From Halorubrum ezzemoulense DSM 17463 (lineage in GTDB: Archaea > Halobacteriota > Halobacteria > Halobacteriales > Haloferacaceae): a stretch of 64,000 nucleotides of DNA. The stretch lies in contig NZ_NEDJ01000006.1 in the NCBI RefSeq assembly GCF_002114285.1, positions 18,921 through 82,920 on the forward strand, in the 5' to 3' direction. Of the stretch, positions 43,494 to 50,892 are shown piece after piece (position 1 is the stretch's first letter; each line of letters starts with the position of its first letter). A program made the position numbers and the translations under genes. A model generated the notes under the pieces. It did not search any database, was not told the origin of the DNA, and saw only the letters and a list, made by a program, of their open reading frames with translations.

Positions 43494-44465
43494 TCAGGCC
43501 TCCGAGGGAGCGCGGGCCCGGTCGCGGATCAGCTCGCGGATCTGCTCGGGGTCGGTGACGTCGGCGAGTTCCTCGCAGGAGACCAAGGCGGTGCCGTCGA
43601 CCGATTCGCGCTTCTCCTTCTCCTCGGTGAAGTACACCGATCGGGTCCGGGCGACCTCGCCGATGGAGGACATGATCCGGGCGCGCTTCTCGGCCGCGGC
43701 CGTGAACGCGGAGTGGCCGGTGAGCACGCGCGTCTCGGGGCTGTCCTCGTCCTCGGAGACGGCCTTGAACGGGGCGCGGGCGGTCGGGTGGACCGTGAAC
43801 CCGGCGCTCGTCAGCACGTGGAGGACGTGCTCGTCGTCCGGGTCGGCCTCGGGGGCCGACGGCGTCGGCTCCGAGTCGCGGACCTCGTCCGCGCCGTCGA
43901 GCACGTCGACCGGGCTGGAGAACGGCTGGTCGAACAGCTCCTCCAGCTGGATCGCCACCTCGATGGAGGCGTTCATCCCGTCCTCGTACTTCGAGACGGT
44001 GCGCCGGGAGACGCCCAGCTCGTTCGCGAGCCGGCCGAGCGACCAGCCGCGCTCCTCGCGCTCGTCGGCGAGGAGGTCGCCGTCGAGGCTGACGTACAGC
44101 CCGCCCGGGGCGGCGTAGATGAGCGGCGGCATCCCCTCGACGAAGAGGTCGTAGGCGGTGTCCGGGTTGATCACCGGGACGCCGTGTCGGAAGTAGACGA
44201 CGCCGGGCTTCAGTTCCTCGTCGCGGGTCCGGATCCCGATCACCATCGGCGTCCCCCTGAGGTACTCGCCGAGCCGGCGCATCTCCGCGCCGGTCTCCGC
44301 GTCGAGCGCGTCGACGTTGCCGAGGATCTTCAGGAGGAGGAGGTCCTCGTTACGGCGGGCCGCCACGTCGAAGCTCTTGGGCCGGACCGCACACCGGTCG
44401 CTGACGAGGAACCCTGCGTCCTCCAGCATCGCGGTGACGTTCCCGATGAGCGCAGTCCGGGACAT
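43494..44465 (-). CDS. Archaeal HTH-type transcriptional regulator with N-terminal nuclease-like fold
   Basis: 323 residues. The N-terminal 110 residues ([34 protein letters not shown]) look like the restriction-endonuclease-like fold of the KaiC-associated/Xre archaeal regulators. A Cro/C1-type helix-turn-helix follows at about 130-180 ([20 protein letters not shown]). A Ser/Pro/Asp-rich linker and a second alpha/beta domain complete it. It belongs to the conserved archaeal 'putative HTH-type transcriptional regulatory protein' family. A gcatatatacgg box (44487-44496, minus strand) sits 22-31 bp before the ATG. Confidence 0.85.
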   Translation of the reverse strand: MSRTALIGNVTAMLEDAGFLVSDRCAVRPKSFDVAARRNEDLLLLKILGNVDALDAETGAEMRRLGEYLRGTPMVIGIRTRDEELKPGVVYFRHGVPVINPDTAYDLFVEGMPPLIYAAPGGLYVSLDGDLLADEREERGWSLGRLANELGVSRRTVSKYEDGMNASIEVAIQLEELFDQPFSSPVDVLDGADEVRDSEPTPSAPEADPDDEHVLHVLTSAGFTVHPTARAPFKAVSEDEDSPETRVLTGHSAFTAAAEKRARIMSSIGEVARTRSVYFTEEKEKRESVDGTALVSCEELADVTDPEQIRELIRDRARAPSEA

Positions 44466-44563
44466 AGCCGGAACAAGCGTCTCGCCGTATATATGCGTTG
44501 TGTCGCCCGTTCGCCGGCGAACCCACCGCCCGCGGGCGATTTCTTCCTCCCGCGGCGGGAAAC

Positions 44564-44573
44564 GGTTATATAC
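44564..44573 (+). promoter_or_regulatory. Strong TATA box upstream of tiaS with a long leader
   Basis: gttatatacc lies 90-99 bp before the tiaS ATG at 44663. With a start site near 44597 the message would have a leader of about 65 nt, unusual among the mostly leaderless genes here. Confidence 0.5.
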
Positions 44574-44662
44574 CCGAGCGGTCGCTGTATCGCCTCAGCC
44601 GGCCCGGAGCAGCCTCGACCGGCCTCGAAAGGGGCTTGCCTCGGCGACGCGAACGTCGCGAC

Positions 44663-46051
44663 ATGCCGATCGTCGCCGTCGACGACACCGACTCCCGCGA
44701 GCGCGGGATGTGTACGACCTACGTGGCGACGCAGATCGCGGAGCGCCTCGCTGACGCCGGGGCTCGGGTCCGGCGCCGGCTGCTCGTCCGCCTCAATCCG
44801 GCCGTGAAACACAAGACACGCGGGAACGCCGCGGTCGCGCTCCACGTCACCGGGACGGACGCGGAGTCGGCCGGGTCGGTCGCGGCGGAGGCGGTCGAAG
44901 CGTTCGCCGCGGCCGCGGACCCGCGTACCTCGCCCGGCGTAGTGGTCGCGGACCTCGACGTCGCCGGCGACCCCTTCGATCCGACCGGAACGCCGATCCC
45001 CGACGCGGTGGCCGCGTTCGCGCGGCGCGCGCTCCGCGAGCGGCTCTCGGTCGCCGAGGCCGTCGGGCTGGCCGACGAACACGGGTTCCGACACGTCGCG
45101 GTCGGGTCGGCGGGCGGCGCGGGCGAATCGGACGCGGTCGCTGGCCGGGGGCGGATCGGCGCGCTCGCCGCGGTCGGCGCGCCGGCCGCGTTCGACGACT
45201 GGACGTTCGAGCGCATCACCTACCGCGAACTCGACCGCTGCGGGACGCCCCGCGAGGTCGACGCCGAGAGCGTCTTCGCCGCCGCCGACGAGGGGTATCC
45301 GGCGGTGTGGGACACGGTCGACCGCGGCACGGGGAAGACCGTCTGCGTGCCGAACGCGCCCGGCCCGATCCTCTACGGGATCCGGGGGGACGACGCGGCC
45401 GCGTGTCGAGCGGTGGCGGCCGCCGTCGACGGCGAGCCGACCGAGCGGGCCGCGACGTTCCTGACGAATCAGGGCACCGACGCCCACCTCGCACCCAGCC
45501 GGATCGGCGACCTCCGCGACGGCGCGGGCTATCGGGTCGCCGGCGCGGTGGCGAGCGCGCCGGAGACGAAGCGGGGTGGCCACGTCCACGTCGACGTCGC
45601 GAGCGACGCCGCCGGAGTGGGGTTGGACGGTGAGACCGACGCCGACCGCCTCCGCGCCGTCGCGTTCGCCCCGACGGGCCGGTTCCGCGACCGCGTCCGG
45701 GCGCTCCGCCCCGGCGACCGGGTCACGCTCTGCGGCGAGCACGAGGTCCGGGACAACGCGGACGAGCCGGCGAGCACCCTGAAGCTGGAGAAGTTCGCCG
45801 TCCGCGACCTCGTCCGGACCGCGCCCGCGGTGCCGACCTGCCCGGACTGCGGTCGCTCGATGTCGTCGGCCGGGAGCGATCAGGGGTACCGGTGCCGCGA
45901 CTGCGGGACTGAGGCGCCGGGGAAGGTCGCGGAGCCGATCGAGCGCGACCTCGAGGCCGGCTGGTACGAGGTCCCGCCGAGCGCGCGCCGACACGTCGCG
46001 AAGCCACTCGTCCGGGGCGGGTTCGACGCGCCGACCCACCCGGAGCGATAA
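44663..46051 (+). CDS. tiaS: tRNA(Ile2) 2-agmatinylcytidine synthetase TiaS
   Basis: 462 residues. The N-terminal block VDDTDSRERGMCTTYVATQI and RLLVRLNPAVKHKTRGNAAV matches the TiaS catalytic and kinase-like region. An OB-like segment (YRVAGAVASAPETKRGGHVH) follows, then a C-terminal zinc ribbon with CPDCGRSM near 392 and CRDCGT. The enzyme attaches agmatine to C34 of tRNA-Ile2 so that it reads AUA, an archaea-specific step. The ATG at 44663 starts exactly at the conserved MPIVAVDDTDS; the frame upstream is open but not conserved in type. Confidence 0.95.
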   Translation: MPIVAVDDTDSRERGMCTTYVATQIAERLADAGARVRRRLLVRLNPAVKHKTRGNAAVALHVTGTDAESAGSVAAEAVEAFAAAADPRTSPGVVVADLDVAGDPFDPTGTPIPDAVAAFARRALRERLSVAEAVGLADEHGFRHVAVGSAGGAGESDAVAGRGRIGALAAVGAPAAFDDWTFERITYRELDRCGTPREVDAESVFAAADEGYPAVWDTVDRGTGKTVCVPNAPGPILYGIRGDDAAACRAVAAAVDGEPTERAATFLTNQGTDAHLAPSRIGDLRDGAGYRVAGAVASAPETKRGGHVHVDVASDAAGVGLDGETDADRLRAVAFAPTGRFRDRVRALRPGDRVTLCGEHEVRDNADEPASTLKLEKFAVRDLVRTAPAVPTCPDCGRSMSSAGSDQGYRCRDCGTEAPGKVAEPIERDLEAGWYEVPPSARRHVAKPLVRGGFDAPTHPER

Positions 46052-46077
46052 AGTGCTCGCCGCGCGAGCGGGCCGAC

Positions 46078-46431
46078 GTGACCGGAATCGTCTTCCACGC
46101 GACGGAGCGGCGCGAGGCGGTCGTCGAGTTCTACCGCGAGCGACTGGGCGCGACGGTGCGGGTCGAACAGCCCGACTGTACGATCCTGGCGTTCGGCGGC
46201 TTCCTGTTCGGGTTCTGCGAGCGCGACGAGGTCGACGACTGCGGCATCCTCACGTTCGTCTACCCGGACCGTGACGCGGTCGACGCCGCGAGCGAGCGGC
46301 TCGGCGACGCGGTCGTGACGCCGCCGCGTGAGAACGAGACGTACGACATCTACCAGTGTTTCGCCGAGGACCCCGAGGGCCGGACCGTCGAGTGTCAGGT
46401 GTTTCTCGACGAGGAAGTCGACATCGAGTAA
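46078..46431 (+). CDS. VOC-superfamily (glyoxalase/dioxygenase fold) protein
   Basis: 117 residues from a GTG start 26 bp after tiaS. A single beta-alpha-beta-beta-beta unit pair is visible: VVEFYRERLGATVRVEQPDC and ECQVFLDEEVDIE. This is the vicinal-oxygen-chelate fold, typical of small metal-dependent enzymes or binding proteins. FAEDPEGRTVECQ is the usual C-terminal metal-site strand. The substrate is unknown. It may be co-transcribed with tiaS. Confidence 0.82.
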   Translation: MTGIVFHATERREAVVEFYRERLGATVRVEQPDCTILAFGGFLFGFCERDEVDDCGILTFVYPDRDAVDAASERLGDAVVTPPRENETYDIYQCFAEDPEGRTVECQVFLDEEVDIE

Positions 46432-46476
46432 GTTGGAGAGCAGGCGAACCGCGCTCGGTTGTCGGAGCGGCCAGCG

Positions 46477-46707
46477 TCAGGCGTCGGGATCGCGGGCGTC
46501 GCGCCACGCCACCGCGCGCTCCTCGGCGGCATCGCGGTCGTCGAACCGCTCCCGCTCGTAGGCGGAGTCGTCGGCCGCCTGCTCCATCACGTCGAGGCGG
46601 ACGACGAACTCCCCGTCGGTTCGTTCCCGGAGCCTGACGGTCGCGTACCCGTCCGATCGCGCCCACTCGGTGACCGTGCCGTCGTCGCGCTCCAGCGACC
46701 AGCCCAT
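46477..46707 (-). CDS. Small conserved-type haloarchaeal protein of unknown function
   Basis: 76 residues, acidic, with no cysteines or membrane segment. It reads MGWSLERDDGTVTEWARSDG, then beta-strand-like ATVRLRERTDGEFVVRLD and a charged helix (DDRDAAEERAVAWRDARD). The mix of a beta hairpin and one helix suggests a small folded domain. Codon use is like its neighbours. I do not recognise a function. Confidence 0.72.
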   Translation of the reverse strand: MGWSLERDDGTVTEWARSDGYATVRLRERTDGEFVVRLDVMEQAADDSAYERERFDDRDAAEERAVAWRDARDPDA

Positions 46708-46798
46708 ATCGGACCCGACGCGCCCCGCGGCGAAAGCGGTGCGGTTCCGGGGCGGTGGCGCGGATGCGTCCCGACTTGGAAGCCTGTGTCCCCGCGAG

Positions 46799-46969
46799 TC
46801 AGTCGCCCGCGCTCGGCGAGCGGTCCGCGCTCGACGACCGCTCCGGCGTGGCCGCGTAGCCGCACACCGGGCAGACGACGTAGCCGAGCGAGTCGTACGG
46901 GACCGACGTCGAGGGCGCGCTCACGTCGCACTCGGGGCAGTCGAACGTCGCCGCGTTCTCGGTCGACAT
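46799..46969 (-). CDS. Small zinc-ribbon protein
   Basis: 56 residues from the ATG at 46969. CPEC (about 11-14) and CPVC (about 34-37) form a zinc ribbon around VPYDSLGYVV, and a Ser-rich tail follows. It resembles the numerous haloarchaeal two-CxxC micro-proteins. An AT-rich patch upstream (46974-47003) holds the promoter; a divergent gene begins at 47063. Confidence 0.78.
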   Translation of the reverse strand: MSTENAATFDCPECDVSAPSTSVPYDSLGYVVCPVCGYAATPERSSSADRSPSAGD

Positions 46970-47034
46970 GGTATTACGTAACAACCGCTCACCAGTAGTT
47001 ATGCGCCGCTTGCTGCCCCGTCAACGCCACCCTA

Positions 47035-47043
47035 CTTATATAC
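47035..47043 (+). promoter_or_regulatory. Leaderless promoter of the M24 peptidase gene
   Basis: cttatatac is centred 25 bp before the GTG at 47063, so transcription should start at or within a base or two of the start codon. This supports the GTG start. Confidence 0.65.
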
Positions 47044-47062
47044 CGAGTCCGAACGTCGGCGC

Positions 47063-48223
47063 GTGACCGACGACGCACACGCGGGCGGGGCGGGAGCGGA
47101 GAGGTCGACCCGCCCGCACGAGCGACGACGCGGGCGGACCGCGCGCCGGTTGGACGCGGTCGACGCGGCCGGACTGGTCGCGTTCCCGAGCCGCAACCTC
47201 GAATACCTCACCGGCTTCGCCGAGGAGCCGGGCGAGCGACACTTCTTCCTCGTCGTGCCGGCGGCGGGCGCCGCCGACCCGGAGCCGGCGCTGCTCGTGC
47301 CGGCGCTGTACGAGACGCAGGTCCGCGAGGCGACGACCGTCAGTGAGGTCCGGACGTGGGCCGACGGCGAGGACCCGGTCGCGGCGACGCGCGAGCTGCT
47401 CGCGGACCGGGGGCTCGACGGCGGGCGGCTCCTCGTCGACGACACCATGTGGGCGCGGTTCTCGCAGGACCTCCGGGCGGCGGCCCCCGACGCGACGTGG
47501 GGGCTCGCGAGCGAGGCGCTCGCCGACCTCCGGGTTCGGAAGGACGAGGCCGAGGTGGCGGCGCTGCGGAAGGCCGCGGGGGTCGCGGACGCGGTCGTCG
47601 GCGACCTCCGGGAACTGGGCCCGGGCGCGGTGGGCATGACGGAGGCCGCGCTCGCCGAGTGGAGCGCGGACCGACTCGCCGAGCGCGGGGGCCGCGGCGT
47701 CAGCTTCGAGACGGTCGTCGCGGCGGGCGAGAACGGCGCGAAACCCCACCACGGCCACGGCGACCGGGAGATAGGCGCGGGCGGGCCGGTCGTCCTCGAC
47801 TTCGGGACGCGCGTCGACGGCTACCCGTCCGACCAGACGCGGACCCTCGTCTTCGGCGAGGAGCCAGACGAGGCGTACGCGGGGGTCCACGAGGTCGTGC
47901 GCGAGGCGCAGGCGGCCGCGGTCGAGGCGGTCGTGCCCGGCGTCCCCGCGTCCGCCGTCGACCGCGCGGCGCGGGGGGTGATCGAGGCGGCCGGGTACGG
48001 CGACGCGTTCGTCCACCGGACGGGCCACGGTGTGGGCTTGGACGTCCACGAGGAGCCGTACCTCGTCGCCGGAAACGACCGCCAGTTGGAGCCGGGAATG
48101 GTGTGTTCCGTCGAGCCCGGGATCTATCTCGACGGACGGTTCGGCTGCCGGATCGAGGACCTCGTGGTCGTCACCGAGGACGGCTGCGAGCGGTTGAACC
48201 GGACCGACCGCGGCTGGGAGTGA
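47063..48223 (+). CDS. M24-family aminopeptidase (Xaa-Pro peptidase-like)
   Basis: 386 residues. The N-terminal creatinase-like domain reads AVDAAGLVAFPSRNLEYLTG. The pita-bread metal ligands are all visible: VLDFGTRVDGYPSDQTRT (two Asp), TGHGVGLDVHE (His), SVEPGIY (Glu) and RIEDLVVVTEDG (Glu). It would remove N-terminal residues next to proline, or act as a related dipeptidase, in the cytoplasm. The GTG start is supported by a TATA box 25 bp upstream. The first 20 residues are Arg-rich and may not be structured. Confidence 0.9.
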   Translation: MTDDAHAGGAGAERSTRPHERRRGRTARRLDAVDAAGLVAFPSRNLEYLTGFAEEPGERHFFLVVPAAGAADPEPALLVPALYETQVREATTVSEVRTWADGEDPVAATRELLADRGLDGGRLLVDDTMWARFSQDLRAAAPDATWGLASEALADLRVRKDEAEVAALRKAAGVADAVVGDLRELGPGAVGMTEAALAEWSADRLAERGGRGVSFETVVAAGENGAKPHHGHGDREIGAGGPVVLDFGTRVDGYPSDQTRTLVFGEEPDEAYAGVHEVVREAQAAAVEAVVPGVPASAVDRAARGVIEAAGYGDAFVHRTGHGVGLDVHEEPYLVAGNDRQLEPGMVCSVEPGIYLDGRFGCRIEDLVVVTEDGCERLNRTDRGWE

Positions 48224-48383
48224 CGGGCGAGGGTGTCCCGGCTGCCGGCGGCGGAACACCTCGTCGTCAGGGAGAACGCGTCGGAAAAGCGCAGCGACAG
48301 GCGCTGCGAGCGTCGAATCGCAGATTCGGGAGTCGTGTGCTATTCCCCCAACCGGAAATTACGGCCGGATAACATAACAGTAT

Positions 48384-48401
48384 CACCGAATTATTTCGGT
48401 G
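48384..48401. promoter_or_regulatory. 7-bp palindrome in an AT-rich island
   Basis: caccgaa-ttat-ttcggtg is a perfect inverted repeat with a 4-base centre inside an AT-rich 60-bp island (48355-48410), in otherwise GC-rich DNA. It lies 161 bp after the M24 stop and about 90 bp before the DUF5789 gene. It could be a repressor operator or the hairpin of a short RNA. Confidence 0.55.
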
Positions 48402-48493
48402 TATTTCACCCGGCGGACCGAACGCGCGGACCGTCCCCGCGCGGCCCGAGCGGCATCGAAACCATTAGTGTCGCCCGAGCGGAACCGCGGGGC

Positions 48494-48793
48494 ATGAGCG
48501 ACACCGATGCGGACGAAGACGAGGAGGCGGAAGCGGAGCCGGCCGTCGAACTCGGCGACGGGCCGGACGTGGCCGGCGAGCCGGTCGCCCGCGTGGCGTC
48601 GCGGCTCACCTGGCCCGCGACGCGCAGCGACGTCCGCGAACAGGAGGGCGACGCCGAACTCCGGACGCCGGACGGCCCCCGAGAACTCGACGAGGTGCTC
48701 GCGGAGAGCGAGGTCCCCCTCTTCGAGAGCCGGAGCGACTTCGTCCAGGCGGTCGAGGACGTCGTCGGCCGCGGCCCGGTCGCGACCGAGTAG
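48494..48793 (+). CDS. Small acidic conserved protein (DUF5789-like)
   Basis: 99 residues from the ATG at 48494. An acidic N-terminus is followed by EPVARVASRLTWPATRSDV, a Gly/Asp turn, then PRELDEVLAESEVPLFESRS and FVQAVEDVVG. The pattern matches, from memory, the haloarchaeal DUF5789 family. It has no catalytic motif. ccattagtg (48461-48469) is a possible TATA element 25-30 bp upstream. Confidence 0.8.
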   Translation: MSDTDADEDEEAEAEPAVELGDGPDVAGEPVARVASRLTWPATRSDVREQEGDAELRTPDGPRELDEVLAESEVPLFESRSDFVQAVEDVVGRGPVATE

Positions 48794-48810
48794 GCGTCGA
48801 GCGCGCCGGA

Positions 48811-48858
48811 CCTATTTATAAACAGCAGCTGAGACGAGGAGGGACGCCTATAAATTGG
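48811..48858 (+). promoter_or_regulatory. Two TATA-like boxes directly before repeat copy B
   Basis: ctatttataaac (48811-48822) and cctataaattgg (48847-48858) are strong matches to the archaeal TATA element. A start site 25 bp after the second falls near 48878, at the first hairpin of copy B. There is no protein gene downstream for 600 bp, so if used they would make a non-coding RNA. Confidence 0.45.
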
Positions 48859-48859
48859 C

Positions 48860-49256
48860 GGTCGGCGCGCGCCTGCGAGCGGCCGATAGGCCGCGAGCCA
48901 GCACGCGCGAGGGAGTCGGCCGACCAGAGGGAGGCCGACGAGGCTGGGGCGGCGTGAGGTGCGGGGCGGTTGCGGTCGGGCTGGGACTCAAAGGGGCAGT
49001 TGTGAGGGCGGCGTAGACGACGTAAGCACCGAAACGAGGGAGCGAACGAAGTGAGCGACCGAGTGAGGAGCGCAGCGAGCGTACGCCGCCCTCACGACCG
49101 GGGCTTTAGAAGTGTTTGCTGTCGATCCACAGTCAGTTATTTATAAACGAGCGACGGGGACTTTGGCAGTTTCATCGGTCGATCAGCAATCGACTGTTTA
49201 TAACTAAGCGGCTGGGGCTTTGGAGGTGTTCGCCACCGGTTTGAAATCGGCTATTT
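48860..49256 (+). repeat. Dispersed structured repeat, copy B, with tail units
   Basis: No ORF is supported here. The core (48860-49105) has hairpin 1 (gcggcc-gata-ggccgc, 48879-48894), hairpin 2 (gtcggcc 48915-48921 with ggccgac 48933-48939) and hairpin 3 (gtgagggcggcgta 49002-49015 with tacgccgccctcac 49082-49095). Conserved single-stranded words between them are gaggctgggg and ctgggactcaaaggggcag. Two to three tail units of about 55 bp follow, each with a ggggctttgg-type word and a gttTATAAac-type core. Copy C shows the same layout with paired changes in the stems. Confidence 0.88.
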
Positions 49257-49269
49257 GGCTCTGTTGAAA
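49257..49269 (+). repeat. Left terminal inverted repeat of the 848-bp element
   Basis: ggctctgttgaaa, perfect complement of the right end. The 25-codon frame just inside (49285-49359) could be a leftover of a lost transposase start, but I see no family motif. Confidence 0.75.
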
Positions 49270-49488
49270 TCCTCGACAAATAACATGTACTCACCCGGTT
49301 TCGCCAAGTACAGAGTCGAAATATGTCGACTGAGCTGTCTTCGATTATTCGGCGAGTAGACTGTTCTACCTGTGTATCTGGTCTATCCCGGAGTCGAGGC
49401 TGCCCCAGATAAGGAGATGGACAGCGAGCCACTGTCCAGCCGGCGGAACGAAGTACGTTCAGATACGATTTATCAGGGGGTAAGTGTC

Positions 49489-50028
49489 ATGGTAGCCAGG
49501 CTGGACCGAGTTGTGCGGCTGTACGGTCGATACGGACCGTCACGGTTGCCGCTCGGAGACCGACAAGACGTGGGGGCTGGCTACAGTATGGCGGCCGGTG
49601 TCCTCGCCGGTGGAATCGTGTTTGCTCCGGTGAGTACGCTGGTTTCGGGTACGGCGGCTTCCGCAGGGGTGGTTCTGTCTGCGATCCCGGTGTACCTCGC
49701 CACGGGATTCGTGGTCGGGGCGCTCACGTGGCGCTTCCTGTCGTCAAGTGTCCCGTACTACAGGGCCGTCGCAGCGCTGGTCACGGTCGTCGGGAACTAC
49801 CTCGCCGGGACTGCCGTGTGGTTGCTACTGGCTCCGGTGTACGGCTACGAGGTTTTGAACCCGTACGTGGGGGCCGACCCGCCGACCTCGCTCACCGAGT
49901 TCCTCGGAGCGTTCTTCGAGCTGTACCCCCTTACCGTCTTGACAGTGGTCGTGTGGACGATCTGGATAGCCGTCCCACTCAGCCTGATTTTCAGCTACGT
50001 CCACGAGCGCAGCCGTAGCGGAGAATAG
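49489..50028 (+). CDS. Four-helix membrane protein carried by the 848-bp element
   Basis: 179 residues from the ATG at 49489, preceded by caggggg as a possible ribosome-binding site. Two earlier in-frame ATGs (49372, 49417) are alternatives. Four membrane helices are visible: SMAAGVLAGGIVFAPVSTLV, VLSAIPVYLATGFVVGALTW, VAALVTVVGNYLAGTAVWLL and LTVLTVVVWTIWIAVPLSLI. A positively charged N-terminus (ARLDRVVRLYGRYGPSR) suggests the N-in orientation. No family is recognised. Codon use is less GC-extreme than its neighbours, consistent with transfer. Confidence 0.7.
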   Translation: MVARLDRVVRLYGRYGPSRLPLGDRQDVGAGYSMAAGVLAGGIVFAPVSTLVSGTAASAGVVLSAIPVYLATGFVVGALTWRFLSSSVPYYRAVAALVTVVGNYLAGTAVWLLLAPVYGYEVLNPYVGADPPTSLTEFLGAFFELYPLTVLTVVVWTIWIAVPLSLIFSYVHERSRSGE

Positions 50029-50091
50029 CCGATACGTTCGCACTCTTCAGCGATCGGCTGTTTCAGGCGAAAACGTATCTGAAGAACAGTG

Positions 50092-50104
50092 TTTCAACAG
50101 AGCC
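50092..50104 (-). repeat. Right terminal inverted repeat of the 848-bp element
   Basis: tttcaacagagcc, perfect complement of the left end at 49257-49269. The DNA outside it (gactgtttataaataaac) is the second half of a repeat tail unit whose first half lies left of the element. Confidence 0.75.
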
Positions 50105-50140
50105 GACTGTTTATAAATAAACGCCCGCTGCGCCGAAATC

Positions 50141-50394
50141 CTATCCACTCACCCCACTGCCGTCCGCTCCGTCGCGGTCCAGCCACGCGGTCGCGATCGA
50201 CTCGAACGGCGCGGAGTAGCTCATCAGCGTCGTGCCCAGCACCGCCATCACGAGGACGTAGCCGACCGCGAACGCGTTGATCGTCCCCGCGAGCGCCGGG
50301 TCGAACGTCCCCGCGTTCGCGCCGGTGACCGCGACAGTCGCGATGATCAGCGAGAACTCGCCGCGGGTGGTCATCCCGAGTCCCACCCGCGTCG
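50141..50394 (-). pseudogene. C-terminal remnant of a cation/proton antiporter (CPA2/Kef type)
   Basis: About 85 residues ending at a TAG (50141-50143) read STRVGLGMTTRGEFSLIIA, then GTFDPALAGTINAFAVGYVL and VLGTTLMSYSAP. RVGLGMxxRGEFSLIIA is the end region of Kef/NapA-like CPA2 antiporters, before their last two helices. The preceding 300 residues are missing: upstream on this strand lies a different, plus-strand gene. The remnant has no plausible own start. It sits 36 bp from the mobile element, so the deletion may be linked to that event. Confidence 0.72.
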
Positions 50395-50449
50395 AACGCG
50401 CGTCGGCCGCGCACCAAACGCTAAGTGGGGCGGGAACGAGATGCGCGGT

Positions 50450-50821
50450 ATGTGGGGCTCCCGGGGAAGTCGGGACCGGCGAACGGTCGTCTGTATCGCG
50501 TGCGGGGACTCGGTGCTGCGGGAGGACGCCCGCGAGTACGACAAGGAGGGCGACCGCTGGAGCCGGCGCGACAAGGAGTTCGAGTACCTCTGTGCCGACT
50601 GCGACGACGAGATCTGTCACCAGCCCCGCGACGGGCTCGAATCGCTACTGCGCTCCATCGAGGCGGACGGGCTCACCGACGAGGAGTTCCTCGACCGCTA
50701 CGTCGAGGCGGTGACGAGCGGCGACGGTGACCGCACCGACGAGGACAGATCGGGTGCGCGCTCGGACCGCGGCCAGTCGGACAGGCGGCGCTCCGATCGC
50801 GACCGCGACCGAGACCGGTAG
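50450..50821 (+). CDS. Small zinc-finger protein (DUF7562-like) with charged tail
   Basis: 123 residues from the ATG at 50450; an ATG three codons earlier is possible. RRTVVCIACGDSVLREDARE and YLCADCDDEICHQPRDGLES give four zinc-ligand cysteines (CIAC, CADC), plus C-H in ICHQP. The last 35 residues alternate Arg, Asp and Ser and are probably disordered. From memory the core matches haloarchaeal DUF7562. A ctaagtgg box (50421-50428) 25 bp upstream fits a leaderless start. Confidence 0.78.
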   Translation: MWGSRGSRDRRTVVCIACGDSVLREDAREYDKEGDRWSRRDKEFEYLCADCDDEICHQPRDGLESLLRSIEADGLTDEEFLDRYVEAVTSGDGDRTDEDRSGARSDRGQSDRRRSDRDRDRDR

Positions 50822-50892
50822 CCCCGTCGCCGGATCGAGTCCCCGTCAGCCCGCCCGACAGGCCTTTCTAACGGACCCGCGTTGGTGGAGGT

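Larger units (their letters stand above)
49257..50104. mobile_element. 848-bp element with 13-bp inverted ends, cargo gene and no transposase
   Basis: The ends are perfect inverted repeats: ggctctgttgaaa (49257-49269) and tttcaacagagcc (50092-50104). The 8 bases outside each end are ggctattt and gactgttt, identical at 6 of 8. The left end resembles the termini of IS6-family elements (IS26 ends GGCACTGTTGCAAA, from memory), which make 8-bp target duplications. The interior has lower GC than its surroundings and encodes a membrane protein, not a transposase. It would have to move by a transposase supplied elsewhere. Confidence 0.72.

Noticed and set aside
49172..49432. Minus-strand frame across the element's left end as a protein
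   Set aside because: It crosses the inverted repeat and two tail units and has no recognisable domain.
49372..49488. Longer N-terminus for the element's membrane protein
   Set aside because: The added residues are polar with no pattern; the ATG at 49489 follows a purine-rich stretch and begins the charged helix. The longer form cannot be excluded.
50395..50620. Continuation of the antiporter frame upstream
   Set aside because: The translation loses membrane character at once and is antisense to a zinc-finger gene with conserved cysteines.
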